39,069 nt of DNA from Heyndrickxia sporothermodurans (GCF_016785185.1 NZ_JAEKDY010000023.1), one strand, 5' to 3'. Counted from the first letter of the stretch, positions 8,354-16,845 are shown. Program-made: numbers and translations. Notes: generated by a model not told the origin, from the sequence alone.

Positions 8354-9002
8354 GAGAAATCACCTCATGCCCAATAATTTTTCCGCCATCGATTTGATAA
8401 ATTTCATCTGAAACTTTATCTAACGATTCCCGGTCATGACTAGCAATTAATATTGTTTTCCCAGATTTCTTTAAATCTAAGATGATTTGATTAATAATCG
8501 TAACACCTTCTTCATCCAAAGCATTCGTTGGTTCGTCTAAAATGATTAAATCGGGATTTTCCATAATAGCTTGTGCAATTCCTAGTCTTTGTTTCATCCC
8601 AAGAGAATACTTTTTATATTTCCTTTTATCCTTTGGATCTAAGCCCACTTTCATGATTGCCTCTTTTACCTGCTCCTTGTTAATCTTCCGTTGGATAAAA
8701 GATAGAAGCTCTAAATTTTTTAATCCTGTATATTCCGGAATGAAACCTGGGTTTTCAATCAGTAATCCTAGATTTTCAGGAAAAGAGATATCTTTCCCAA
8801 TAACTTTTCCATTAACAGTTATGATCCCTTTTGATGGGCGAATAAGACCAGAAATGGCTCGAAATAGCATTGTTTTCCCAGAACCATTCTTCCCTCTAAA
8901 TCCATAGATTTTCCCCTTCATTAATTCTAAATTAATATCATTTAATACCGCATGACCTTGTATTGTTTTAGATAGATGATCAACTTTAATGTATTTATTC
9001 AT
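8340..9002 (-). CDS. ABC transporter ATPase (BcrA-like)
   Basis: This 220-residue nucleotide-binding subunit belongs to the drug/peptide-efflux branch of ABC transporters. Walker A is GKNGSGKT (near residue 37-44), the signature is YSLGMKQRLGIAQAI (C-motif with SLGMKQR in place of LSGGQ, usual for BcrA-like proteins), Walker B is LIILDEPTNAL, and the switch His lies in IASHD. It would energise the two or three ABC-2 permeases encoded directly upstream (gap of six bases to the 9009-9857 gene). ABC transporters of this kind beside small secreted peptides usually give immunity to, or export, the peptide. Confidence 0.88.
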   Translation of the reverse strand: MNKYIKVDHLSKTIQGHAVLNDINLELMKGKIYGFRGKNGSGKTMLFRAISGLIRPSKGIITVNGKVIGKDISFPENLGLLIENPGFIPEYTGLKNLELLSFIQRKINKEQVKEAIMKVGLDPKDKRKYKKYSLGMKQRLGIAQAIMENPDLIILDEPTNALDEEGVTIINQIILDLKKSGKTILIASHDRESLDKVSDEIYQIDGGKIIGHEVISHVAV

Positions 9003-9008
9003 TTCGTA

Positions 9009-9857
9009 TCAGTCCCTTTCCTTTTGAAATATATCCATTTTCTTAAAGAGTACATATCCACTACAAATAATCACAAATAGGACCACTAATATATAGATAA
9101 AGACGTTCATCCAAGTGAACCCATTTTCAATGTCTAATGAATGATGTCTCAAAATCATACTGTAACTTCCGGGTAACAATCGACTAGTCGAAAATACAGA
9201 GACAGCTAAGGCAGATAATAAAATAAAAAATGCATAAATAGGACGAACAAATACAGTTAAAATACCCTGAGCAATGACTATAAGAAGTGTAACTAAAAAT
9301 GGAAGTATCAAAATATCTATAGAAAAGTCAACCGGATCCAAGGTTGTAGATAATAACGGTTTAATCATTTTCTCCCCATAGTCACTCCATTCGAATGAAA
9401 AGGATAGAAATAAGGATGTTAATAATATCGCTAATATAAAAAATAGATACATCGAAATAGCAACAGTAAAAGAAAATAGTAATTTGCTCAACCATAATGA
9501 TAAACGGTGCTTAGCTCGGACAATTAAAAATGAAGATTGATCAAACAAATCTTCTCGTACATAGCCCCCGATAATAAACGGACCCATCATTTGAAGGATT
9601 AACCATGAAAACGGAAATTTCGCATTTGGTTCATCTAGTATTTGATATTCAGTTCCTTTAAAAATAGTATAAAATAGGTCGGTATAGGTTATAGAAGAAA
9701 TATTAAATCCCTCGACTTCTGAGGATAGCTTTATTTGATAAAAAGAAATTAATAGAATCATCACGAATAAAATCATAGAAGCAAGCCAGCGAAAACGAAC
9801 AGCAAAAAACCCAAGAAATAAATCACGCTGAAATAAAGATAGAGTTTCTTTTACCAT
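9009..9857 (-). CDS. ABC-2 type permease, third of three
   Basis: A 282-residue polytopic protein with about six hydrophobic segments, a first helix near residues 27-45 (WLASMILFVMILLISFY), an extracytoplasmic loop, and a C-terminal helix before a short basic tail (KKMDIFQKERD). It resembles the permease partners of BcrA-like ATPases. It starts at ATG 9857 two bases after the stop of the previous permease, with AGAGGAG about 11 bases upstream, so the genes form one tight operon. I infer its assignment mainly from topology and position next to the ATPase gene. Confidence 0.7.
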   Translation of the reverse strand: MVKETLSLFQRDLFLGFFAVRFRWLASMILFVMILLISFYQIKLSSEVEGFNISSITYTDLFYTIFKGTEYQILDEPNAKFPFSWLILQMMGPFIIGGYVREDLFDQSSFLIVRAKHRLSLWLSKLLFSFTVAISMYLFFILAILLTSLFLSFSFEWSDYGEKMIKPLLSTTLDPVDFSIDILILPFLVTLLIVIAQGILTVFVRPIYAFFILLSALAVSVFSTSRLLPGSYSMILRHHSLDIENGFTWMNVFIYILVVLFVIICSGYVLFKKMDIFQKERD

Positions 9858-9859
9858 TG

Positions 9860-10657
9860 TTAGTCATTCTCCTCTGATATAGGGATGAAATCTCTTTTGG
9901 AAGCTGCTATGTAAATACCTAAGCATAAAATAAGGATGATACCAAAAAAGTAAAGTACATTACCAAAAAAGGTTGCATTATTTCCCCATCCATCTAATGT
10001 AACTGCTGCCTGCAATAAAATGAAAGTGAAGTGGAATAAGGATTGAATCACTGTATCAAGCAACACAAACCCTACAACAATAAAAAAAACAAGTACATAC
10101 CTTGATACAAGTAAATAAAGAAATGCTGTTAATAAACCGATGGCCATAAATGCAAAAAATTCTGTAACCGTATAACGAAGAATCATATTTCCAGTACTAA
10201 ACAGAGATAAATCAACTTGCCCCTTTGACTGTTTAAATGGAGTCCCTGCTTCAGTAACCCATAGATTCTCTAAAGAACCGCTTTTCCACCATCCATATAG
10301 AAACCCACAAATAAAGTAAATACATAGAAAAACGATAACAGTTATAAGTACACTTAATATCATAATAGAACCTATTGTTTTTCTTTCCTTAATCCGAGCC
10401 AATCGTAAAGGATCAATGATGACTGGTATTACAAAGGAAAGGAAAAATAAAAATAAAGGGACAGTTAATGTAATCAAACTACCTTTTGTAAATAAATTAT
10501 TAAAAACATCAGGAATAGAATTAGATGTATTCAAAATACTGGTGTATTCAGAAGCAGTGATCACTCCAAAAATCAATATAAATAAACATACAACTATCTT
10601 CCAAAGTGATTTTTTACAATCTAAAAATAATAGTTTCGTATAGTTAAGTAATGACAC
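9860..10657 (-). CDS. ABC-2 type permease, second of three
   Basis: A 265-residue membrane protein with about six helices: one near residues 19-37 (KIVVCLFILIFGVITA), a large loop, then pairs at ~68-90 and ~97-120, and three more toward the C-terminus. It starts at GTG 10657 and overlaps the 3' end of the upstream permease gene by 14 bases, with GGGAGTGAAG as the likely ribosome site inside that gene. I see no named domain; the assignment rests on topology and on the position inside an ABC operon. Confidence 0.65.
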   Translation of the reverse strand: MSLLNYTKLLFLDCKKSLWKIVVCLFILIFGVITASEYTSILNTSNSIPDVFNNLFTKGSLITLTVPLFLFFLSFVIPVIIDPLRLARIKERKTIGSIMILSVLITVIVFLCIYFICGFLYGWWKSGSLENLWVTEAGTPFKQSKGQVDLSLFSTGNMILRYTVTEFFAFMAIGLLTAFLYLLVSRYVLVFFIVVGFVLLDTVIQSLFHFTFILLQAAVTLDGWGNNATFFGNVLYFFGIILILCLGIYIAASKRDFIPISEEND

Positions 10658-11450
10658 GTTTCTTCACTCCCAATATATAAACGAGTGTACTTATAATCAT
10701 CCCTAAACAAAAAATAATGACAGTAGTTGAAAAAGAAACATTTGCTGAACCGATTTCCATTAAAAAATAAGATGGAATCCATTCATAATGCTCCGTAAAT
10801 TGTGCCAGTAATGAAAGAACCATTTGGACTAAAAAACCGGCGACCAAAATAATAAATCTATTTCTAATAAATATAGAAATACTTAAACAAATCGTTGCAA
10901 ACATTCCTGCAAAGAAGAAAGCTAAAAGTAAATACAATAACATATGTAAAAAAGGATGACTATAATATAATGCTGGAAAAAAAGTATTCATTAAATCTAA
11001 TGCCATTTGATTATTAACCAAGGGATCTGGCTTTATATTGGGTAACATCATAAAAGATAAATAAATGTTAACGAGAAGCGGAATTATTATTATTACACCT
11101 GAAACAATGAAGTTTGAAAGGTATAAACCTTGAAAATACTGTTTCATTTGCCCTTTAGATAATATCGAGCGAAGATAGCCAGATTGCTTATCTTTTGCAT
11201 ATGTATCTGCAAAAGGGAGAGCAGCTAATATAGGCAACAAAAGAAAGTAGAAGCCTGCAAGTTGTGATGCCGATCCAAATTCAAACCATTTCGTATATGG
11301 GGTGAACGCAACACCCAGGTTATATTTATACATATTTTGTAAAGGGAGAATTTCAAACTTAAATTGTAGAAAAACAGATGTTAGACCGATGAGTAAAACA
11401 AAATATAAAGATTTACTCCTTACAATACGTTGAATAAAAAATCGACCCAT
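10644..11450 (-). CDS. ABC-2 type permease, first of three
   Basis: A 268-residue protein with an ABC-2 permease pattern: one N-terminal helix, a periplasmic-like loop, a cytoplasmic segment with the DTYAKDKQSGYLRSILSKG element typical of these permeases (D-x(5)-G-x(2) next to a basic stretch), then four or five helices. The Gly after the acidic and basic stretch is a hallmark of gliding/bacteriocin-type ABC-2 subunits. It starts at ATG 11450 behind AAAGGAGGATTAACCAAT. Downstream permease genes overlap it. It probably forms the channel with the other permeases and the ATPase at 8340-9002. Confidence 0.75.
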   Translation of the reverse strand: MGRFFIQRIVRSKSLYFVLLIGLTSVFLQFKFEILPLQNMYKYNLGVAFTPYTKWFEFGSASQLAGFYFLLLPILAALPFADTYAKDKQSGYLRSILSKGQMKQYFQGLYLSNFIVSGVIIIIPLLVNIYLSFMMLPNIKPDPLVNNQMALDLMNTFFPALYYSHPFLHMLLYLLLAFFFAGMFATICLSISIFIRNRFIILVAGFLVQMVLSLLAQFTEHYEWIPSYFLMEIGSANVSFSTTVIIFCLGMIISTLVYILGVKKRVIT

Positions 11451-11506
11451 ATTGGTTAATCCTCCTTTTGCTAAACGCAGGCAGTGAAATACACATAAAG
11501 TAAAAA

Positions 11507-12337
11507 CTATTTCTCTTTCTTATATTTAGAAACTTCTTTATAAAAGATATTTTTGTCTAACCCTCTATCAATTTTAATGTTTCTAGTTTTTATATAATAT
11601 TTGACTGTATTGTTTTCATCATAGCTTTTAAAATCCAATACAAGTCCTGAATTTTTTGTAACAATCATTTCGAACTTTCCAGCTAAACTATTTGATACTT
11701 TCTCATCTATTACACCTGTCAACTTATAACTAGGAATCCCAGAGAAGGTTGCTTCACTATAATTCCAGCTATCGAAGTCTTTTAATAAAAGTGATAGTTC
11801 TGAATGAACAACATTACGAGCAACCCGGCCGAAATCGTCATCCATCCGATTATCAGAAATCAATCTTTCAGTTGCGCTCTGTTTACTTATTTCCTCATTT
11901 TTTGTGTCTTCCAATAATTTATATGTTTTATACGTATGTTTTTTTTCATCATACATTATCTTTTTATCTTCTTTTCGTAAAATAACAATTGTATCTTCTG
12001 GTGTATTATTAGTAAATGTTGTTGCAATACCCCTTTTATTCACCACATCTACTGCAAATTTATAGGTTGTTTTTTGGTCATATTTTTTGTCGTATTCTTC
12101 TACTTCTCCTTGTAAATCCTTGAAGTAATCAATAGAGTCAAGCATTTTCAACACTATTTTTTCCTTATCTGGAGATTCAGAATTCGCTTCTATGTTGTTT
12201 TTTATGACGTCCCTTGTAAGCTCCTCTTCAGTAGTAGTTGATTTTTTAAAACGGTCAAAAAAATCGAGTTGATACAATACAAAAGCTACTATGACGAAAG
12301 CAACAATGGCCGAAACCCCTAATTGTTTCCCCTTCAC
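11507..12337 (-). CDS. Membrane-anchored LolA/RseB-like protein
   Basis: This 276-residue protein has one N-terminal membrane helix (VSAIVAFVIVAFVLYQ) and a large extracytoplasmic domain. The repeating amphipathic beta pattern (KTTYKFAVDVVNKRGIATTF, TIVILRKEDKKIMYDEKK, GKFEMIVTKNSGLVLDFKSYD) resembles the open beta-barrel of LolA/RseB/MucB lipoprotein carriers, which bind lipids or hydrophobic ligands. No lipobox cysteine is visible, so it is anchored by the helix. The family call is inference from pattern. It starts at GTG 12337 after AAGGAAGGGTGGG, downstream of a strong terminator, and leads the ABC operon. It could sense or sequester a hydrophobic peptide. Confidence 0.6.
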   Translation of the reverse strand: MKGKQLGVSAIVAFVIVAFVLYQLDFFDRFKKSTTTEEELTRDVIKNNIEANSESPDKEKIVLKMLDSIDYFKDLQGEVEEYDKKYDQKTTYKFAVDVVNKRGIATTFTNNTPEDTIVILRKEDKKIMYDEKKHTYKTYKLLEDTKNEEISKQSATERLISDNRMDDDFGRVARNVVHSELSLLLKDFDSWNYSEATFSGIPSYKLTGVIDEKVSNSLAGKFEMIVTKNSGLVLDFKSYDENNTVKYYIKTRNIKIDRGLDKNIFYKEVSKYKKEK

Positions 12338-12404
12338 AAATTTCCCACCCTTCCTTTTCCATTCACTATAGAAGATTGAAATACCAATACCACATTTTCT
12401 TAGA

Positions 12405-12439
12405 AAAAGATAAAGAGAAGAAGTTTCTTCTCTTTATCT
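12405..12439 (-). terminator. Strong terminator between the secreted-protein gene and the ABC operon
   Basis: A perfect 12-bp stem (GATAAAGAGAAG / CTTCTCTTTATC) with a 6-base loop is followed on the minus strand by TTTTT. It would end most transcripts of the 12535-12951 gene, leaving lower read-through expression of the ABC operon. Polycistronic toxin/immunity loci often use this arrangement to make much peptide and less transporter. Confidence 0.85.
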
Positions 12440-12534
12440 GGGTCAGGCTGATTACTAGGAATCATAAAACTTTTCAGATTTTTACTCAGCCATTTAATCC
12501 TTATTAAATTTAAATGATTTCATAGATTGGTGGT

Positions 12535-12951
12535 TTAAGGTCCACCGACACTATCTGGACTCCATACACCAGAGGCTGCAAAAGTGCTAGTACCAGCAAT
12601 TTTCCTACCCTCTAAACGAATCAAGACATGTTTTCCATATTCTTCGTATGCCCAATTTTTCATGAATACATCTTTATTTTTTGGTACCTGATAATGGTTA
12701 CCTCTTGAAATATCAGTACCATTATTTAGAGCTACCCAAGAAGTGATATATGAGCCCCCACCTATGCTAGAAGCTCTTATATAGGCAGAAGTACTGTCAA
12801 GCTTTTCTCTTGATGCAGTGTGCTCTGACTCTCCAAACACAAATGTGAAGCTGGTGTCTCCAACATTCCCGGCAGCATTAGCGTAATGAAAACCAAACCC
12901 ACTTACAAGGACTCCTAAAATGACAAGTCCCGAAACTATTAGTTTCTTCAT
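12535..12951 (-). CDS. Small secreted protein, DUF2712-like (bacteriocin-like)
   Basis: A 138-residue precursor with a classical signal peptide: MKK, a hydrophobic core (LIVSGLVILGVLVSGFGF) and a cleavage site after YANA, leaving a mature protein of about 112 residues. The mature part has the DUF2712 look (DTSFTFVFG, then a Ser/Thr-rich region, ending ASGVWSPDS); the ending also resembles lactococcin-972-type bacteriocins. No cysteine is present, so there are no disulfides. It starts at ATG 12951 behind GGGGAGGAAATGAGCT. It sits between a ComA-like regulator gene and an ABC operon, so a role as exported effector or signal is likely but unproven. Confidence 0.7.
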   Translation of the reverse strand: MKKLIVSGLVILGVLVSGFGFHYANAAGNVGDTSFTFVFGESEHTASREKLDSTSAYIRASSIGGGSYITSWVALNNGTDISRGNHYQVPKNKDVFMKNWAYEEYGKHVLIRLEGRKIAGTSTFAASGVWSPDSVGGP

Positions 12952-13031
12952 AGCTCATTTCCTCCCCTTTTATCAATGTTTTTCATAAGACCCTATGATA
13001 ATTCAATAATAAAACAGAATTAGACAACCCT

Positions 13032-13075
13032 ACACCGAAATTTTTTTGTTAATTCACGCAATTTTTTTGCGGTGT
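13032..13075. promoter_or_regulatory. Nested dyad with ComA-box-like half sites
   Basis: ACACCG (13032-13037) and CGGTGT (13070-13075) form outer arms. Inside, CGCAA (13057-13061) and TTGCG (13067-13071) form a dyad with a 5-base gap. The half sites match the ComA box halves (TTGCGG and CCGCAA) but in reversed order, so this is not a canonical box. The dyad is about 110 bases upstream of the secreted-protein start and could bind the neighbouring ComA-like regulator. Terminator activity for the regulator gene is an alternative, though no U-tract follows. Confidence 0.35.
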
Positions 13076-13094
13076 TGTTATATCCTGTTTTTCT

Positions 13095-13721
13095 CTATAA
13101 TATTCCACATTCTTTCGCCCTTTTTACTGCCTCTATACGTGAACGGGCGTCTAGTTTGCGAAAGATAGTCGATAAACTATATTCCACAGTTCTTTGGCTT
13201 GTAAAGAGGCTTTCGGAAATCTCCCTATTCGTTTTCCCCTTTTCTACTTCTAACAAAATATCCCGTTCTTTATCAGTTAATACACTTCTATATTCTCCAC
13301 TCAAATTTCTTCCATTTTGCATACGTAACTGTTGAAATAATTCTAGTGGGATGACGACATCGCCTTGAACAACTGATTTTATCGCATTTACTAAGGTTCT
13401 ATTAGTTGCAGATTTACTCACCATTCCCGACACACCACAATCAACAAGCTTATTAAAAAGAGGCTTTATGTCATAGCCGGTATAGATTATTACATTAGCC
13501 TCAGGATATTTATGCAAAATACTTGTCGTTATTTCTATACCATTAGTATCGGGCATTTGTAAATCTACTAAATAAACATCATGTTTTCGTTCAGATAGAG
13601 TCTTAGTCAGATCGTTATTGAATGATAGGATGTCCACACTAATTTCTGTATCTTTCTCAATTAAGGATTTTACTCCGTGACCAACTACCTCATGATCGTC
13701 AATAATTAATACGGATATCAT
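13095..13721 (-). CDS. comA: ComA-like response regulator (NarL/FixJ family)
   Basis: A 208-residue response regulator with a receiver domain (MISVLIIDDHEVVGHG; phosphorylated Asp near residue 54 in YLVDLQMPDTNG; Thr/Lys switch in IIYTGYD and GMVSKSA) and a C-terminal LuxR-type helix-turn-helix (LTDKERDILLEVEKGKTNRE, then SQRTVEYSLSTIFRKLD). The sequence resembles B. subtilis ComA throughout, notably TVEYSLSTIFRKL against its SIEYSLTSIFNKL. It starts at ATG 13721 behind AAAAGGAGTGATTAG and lies directly after the comP-like kinase gene. Its targets should include the downstream secreted-protein gene. Confidence 0.85.
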   Translation of the reverse strand: MISVLIIDDHEVVGHGVKSLIEKDTEISVDILSFNNDLTKTLSERKHDVYLVDLQMPDTNGIEITTSILHKYPEANVIIYTGYDIKPLFNKLVDCGVSGMVSKSATNRTLVNAIKSVVQGDVVIPLELFQQLRMQNGRNLSGEYRSVLTDKERDILLEVEKGKTNREISESLFTSQRTVEYSLSTIFRKLDARSRIEAVKRAKECGIL

Positions 13722-13771
13722 CTAATCACTCCTTTTCATTTTCCTAAATTTGAATGTCCAAATGAAGAAAC

Positions 13772-16090
13772 CTAGTTTACCAAAGAATACTGTTTCAACT
13801 GTAAAACTATTTCAGCTTGAAATCCCTTCCCTACTTCTGAGTTGATTTTTAATGAGCCGTCTATTCCTCTGACTCTTTCTTTAATCCCCGATATTCCTCT
13901 TGTACTAAATGGTTGTTCTAGATTATTCCAATCACACCCAACACCATCATCAACGTATTGTAAATAAAGAAGATCATCCTTCCTAAACAAATTCAGATGT
14001 ACTTCTGTTGCTTTTGAATGCTTCATAGCATTATTTAGTAGCTCTTGAATAATTCGATATAAAGCCAATTCATGAGACTTTTTAGCCACAGTTACATCTT
14101 CACCTAATTCGCTGTAAAAAAGGAAATTTGCATTTAAATTTATCTTTTCAAAAAGGGAAAGCAGAGATTCGCGCAAGCCTAATTCATGCAAAAAAGAAGG
14201 ATGTAGTTCAGTTGTCACTTCTCTTAAAACATGGGCTTGATCTAGTATTGACTCCCTCGTATCGTTTAATAGATTAATAAAAGATACGTCATTTATTTTT
14301 GTCATTTCATCATCTATTTTTCGCGCAAGGCTTAACTGATCCTGTAAAATGGTATCGTGTAAATCTATAGCCAAGTTCTTGCGTTCTTTTTCAGAAATGG
14401 AAAGCAATAATTTTGATATATATACAGGAATCGATTGATTCTTTTTAAGACCGCTTAGTTTTCCCATTATTTCTTCGATTTTATAAAGATTTTCTATCAT
14501 AATTTGAGTATAATTAATAATCGTTTCTAACCAGATCTGTTCTGTGGTAGTTAATTTTTTTCTTGGTTTTCTCCATTCTGCTATTAATACTAAAAAACGC
14601 CCATTTTTTTCTGACAAAGGCACTGAAAATCCTGTAGAGTTTTTATGAATCATTCCTATTTGACCTTTATCCTGAATCATCGTTTCAATCGCATGGTGAA
14701 TGATTTCCTTTTTTTCAAGATACGAAAAAAGCCTATTATCCTCCTGTACTTGTACAAGTGTTGCTTCTGAAACGGGCAAGTTAACTTCTATTTCTTTTTG
14801 TAGTCCCGCAGTAAGTTTTTCAAGTTTTGTCTCGTTCTTCATCGTATGCAAAAATCGGTTTAAACTTACTTGAAAATCCTTTTCCTTTGGATATAACCTT
14901 TTTCTTAATAGAAAGTCGATCTTATCCTTAAAATAAAGAACACAAGTAAATGCACCAAATATAATTAAACTTAATCTCATTATTTCAATGTGATTATCAA
15001 GAATATTCGATTGAGTAAAAAGTAAAAAGCCTATAATAATAAACGCTGTTGCAACAAAACTTATCAGCAAGCAATAATATAATTTTCTAATCACGAATTC
15101 CATATCGATAAATTCTTCGGAGACAACCAAATACAATAAACTAAGAGGTAGTAGAATAAAAAACACAGTTGTCATTTCAGCACGCATAATTGGTTGATTG
15201 AATAAAAGAGTTGGAATCGCAAATAAAATTATAAAAGGAACGAATGAAGCGTATAATCCGGTCACTAGTATTTGAATGATTTGTTTATGCTCTGTTGCAC
15301 GATTATTCAAATACAGTTTAGTGATAAGAACATTTATACCAATAAAAGTAATTGAAAAAAAGATTAAATCTGGGGGTAATAAATTAATTGATTTTACACT
15401 TTTTAATACCTCAGTGAAAATAAATATCAATAAACCAATGCCATACATGTAATTAATATAATTCATTTTTATAAAAGATAAATTCCATTTAGAAAAGTAT
15501 TTTTTCAAGAAATGCATTAGTAAAATAAGGGTAAAAACTACTGAAAAAGTAGTAACAGTATCTCCTATAACATCTTTCCTTGAAGAAGCACCTGTACTTA
15601 TCAACGTAATACCAAAAACGTTTAATAAATATATTAAAATAGTAACAGAACTACCGTATTCCTTTCTTATCATTAAAAATAACGAAATTGAAATACATGA
15701 TAAATAAAAGATAACCGGAAAAACTAAATGATACACGTAATAATGATCAAATCCACTATATTTAATCGTGTAATGCTTGATTTCATTATCCTTCAATAAT
15801 TGAATGGAATCGGCTTGTTCAATCGTGTCATATTGATCGACAGTAAAATGTTGATTAGGGTCCTTATCATTAATAGAAAGCACAATATCTCCCTTATGAA
15901 TGGAATTTTCTTTTCCCCAACCTGCCGATGATACTTTTTTTACTATAAGCTGCTCTCCTTTTTTTACTACATCAATCCCTACAAAAGGATTTTTAATAGT
16001 TACATTTATCATATGAAGTGCAAGAAACACTCCAACTAACATTACAATGAGTGGTAAAATTCCCTTTTTATAATTTTTCAACAATATCAT
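13772..16090 (-). CDS. comP: ComP-like sensor histidine kinase
   Basis: A 772-residue kinase, nearly the length of B. subtilis ComP (769). An N-terminal helix is followed by a PDZ-like extracellular domain (residues ~35-115, ending ELIKDN/TIKYSGF; motif HKGDIVLSINDKDP), then about eight membrane helices to residue ~390. The C-terminal half holds HisKA_3 with KERKNLAIDLHDTILQ (His near residue 577) and an HATPase domain (IIQELLNNAMKHSKATEV; DDGVGCD; RGISGIKERV). ComP reads the prenylated ComX peptide outside the cell and phosphorylates ComA. The ATG overlaps the comX stop by four bases (ATGA), so the two are translationally coupled. Confidence 0.88.
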   Translation of the reverse strand: MILLKNYKKGILPLIVMLVGVFLALHMINVTIKNPFVGIDVVKKGEQLIVKKVSSAGWGKENSIHKGDIVLSINDKDPNQHFTVDQYDTIEQADSIQLLKDNEIKHYTIKYSGFDHYYVYHLVFPVIFYLSCISISLFLMIRKEYGSSVTILIYLLNVFGITLISTGASSRKDVIGDTVTTFSVVFTLILLMHFLKKYFSKWNLSFIKMNYINYMYGIGLLIFIFTEVLKSVKSINLLPPDLIFFSITFIGINVLITKLYLNNRATEHKQIIQILVTGLYASFVPFIILFAIPTLLFNQPIMRAEMTTVFFILLPLSLLYLVVSEEFIDMEFVIRKLYYCLLISFVATAFIIIGFLLFTQSNILDNHIEIMRLSLIIFGAFTCVLYFKDKIDFLLRKRLYPKEKDFQVSLNRFLHTMKNETKLEKLTAGLQKEIEVNLPVSEATLVQVQEDNRLFSYLEKKEIIHHAIETMIQDKGQIGMIHKNSTGFSVPLSEKNGRFLVLIAEWRKPRKKLTTTEQIWLETIINYTQIMIENLYKIEEIMGKLSGLKKNQSIPVYISKLLLSISEKERKNLAIDLHDTILQDQLSLARKIDDEMTKINDVSFINLLNDTRESILDQAHVLREVTTELHPSFLHELGLRESLLSLFEKINLNANFLFYSELGEDVTVAKKSHELALYRIIQELLNNAMKHSKATEVHLNLFRKDDLLYLQYVDDGVGCDWNNLEQPFSTRGISGIKERVRGIDGSLKINSEVGKGFQAEIVLQLKQYSLVN

Positions 16091-16248
16091 TTCCAGTATT
16101 CGAGTGGGTTAACAACTTCATCCCCAACCAAAGTTGCTAATACCACTTTTCTCTCATTTTCATTATTCGTTAGCAAACAAAGATTTCCTTTCTTCAATTG
16201 ATCCTTCATTTCTGGATTCATGATTAGGTTATATATTATTTCTTTCAT
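16087..16248 (-). CDS. comX: ComX-like pheromone precursor
   Basis: This 53-codon gene encodes a ComX-type precursor. It starts at ATG 16248 (MKEIIYNLIMNPEMKDQL) behind AAAAAGGAGAT. Like B. subtilis ComX it has a short amphipathic N-terminus, an NPE/YPE motif near residue 11, a following KxxxLCLL region (GNLCLL against EACLIG), an acidic/charged middle, and a single Trp close to the C-terminus, ending NPLEYWK. That Trp would be isoprenylated by ComQ in the active peptide. The stop overlaps the comP start in ATGA, exactly as expected for comX-comP. The only plausible comQ beside it is broken. Confidence 0.8.
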   Translation of the reverse strand: MKEIIYNLIMNPEMKDQLKKGNLCLLTNNENERKVVLATLVGDEVVNPLEYWK

Positions 16249-16267
16249 TTCGACATATCTCCTTTTT

Positions 16268-16692
16268 CTATATGTATGATGATAAAAGAATTTTGAATTT
16301 TTCCTCTGCCTTTATTTGGTTCACTGCCTCTATTGCTTGGTTTTGATACATCTTTATCATTGCATTCGAATATAAGATTACCCCTGACTCTTTTAACGTA
16401 CTTTCTATGAATTTTCTGTTCGATAAAAGTTCTTGTTTAGATAAAATGCCTTGATAATACTCTCGAATAAAGTTAAACATTGGATCTGGATGTTCTAACA
16501 ATTGTAGTAATCTCCTTGCAACTGCCACTAAACATGTCATGATGAATGAACGTTAAATTACCAAACGGAAAATGACCTTTAGCATGGTATTCAACATATT
16601 GACTAGCTACTTCATTCATATCTTTTTGGTAGAAATACTGATTTATCCAATTAGTTATTTCCCTTTTAATTTCATTTGTACTATTTATTTCT
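16268..16692 (-). pseudogene. comQ: comQ remnant with large internal deletion and frameshift
   Basis: Two parts of a ComQ isoprenyl transferase survive in different frames. The upstream frame reads NEIKREITNWINQYF ... YHAKGHFPFGNLTFIHHDM, matching the ComQ N-terminus but with no start codon in frame (ACAAATGAAATT where ATG would be expected). The downstream frame (16268-16540, 90 residues) reads RKFIESTLKESGVILYSNAM ... IYKQ-like MYQNQAIEAVNQI, matching the ComQ C-terminus. Roughly 150 central residues, including the Asp-rich DDxxD catalytic motifs, are gone. It lies 19 bases before comX. The enzyme cannot work, so the adjacent ComX would be unmodified unless another gene supplies ComQ. Confidence 0.8.
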
Positions 16693-16808
16693 CCAACAAC
16701 TCCTAATTAATTTTGGTCCCAGATTTCAAAGCACTACTTTAGAAAGATTATTTTACATTATATTTACAATTCCTATTTTATCAGACAATTTTAATAATAT
16801 AAACACAA

Positions 16809-16845
16809 AAAGCTAAAACCCAATTATATGAGTCTTAGCTTTTTC
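16809..16845 (-). terminator. Terminator downstream of speB
   Basis: AAGCTAAGAC pairs with GTTTTAGCTT (one G-U pair) across a 14-base loop on the minus strand, followed by TTTTGTG. T residues also follow on the plus strand, so it may act both ways. It lies between the speB stop and the comQ remnant. Confidence 0.7.

Noticed and set aside
16757..16788. Promoter for the comQ remnant
   Set aside because: TATAAT at 16757-16762 is good, but TTGTCT at 16783-16788 is 20 bases away, so I did not list it.
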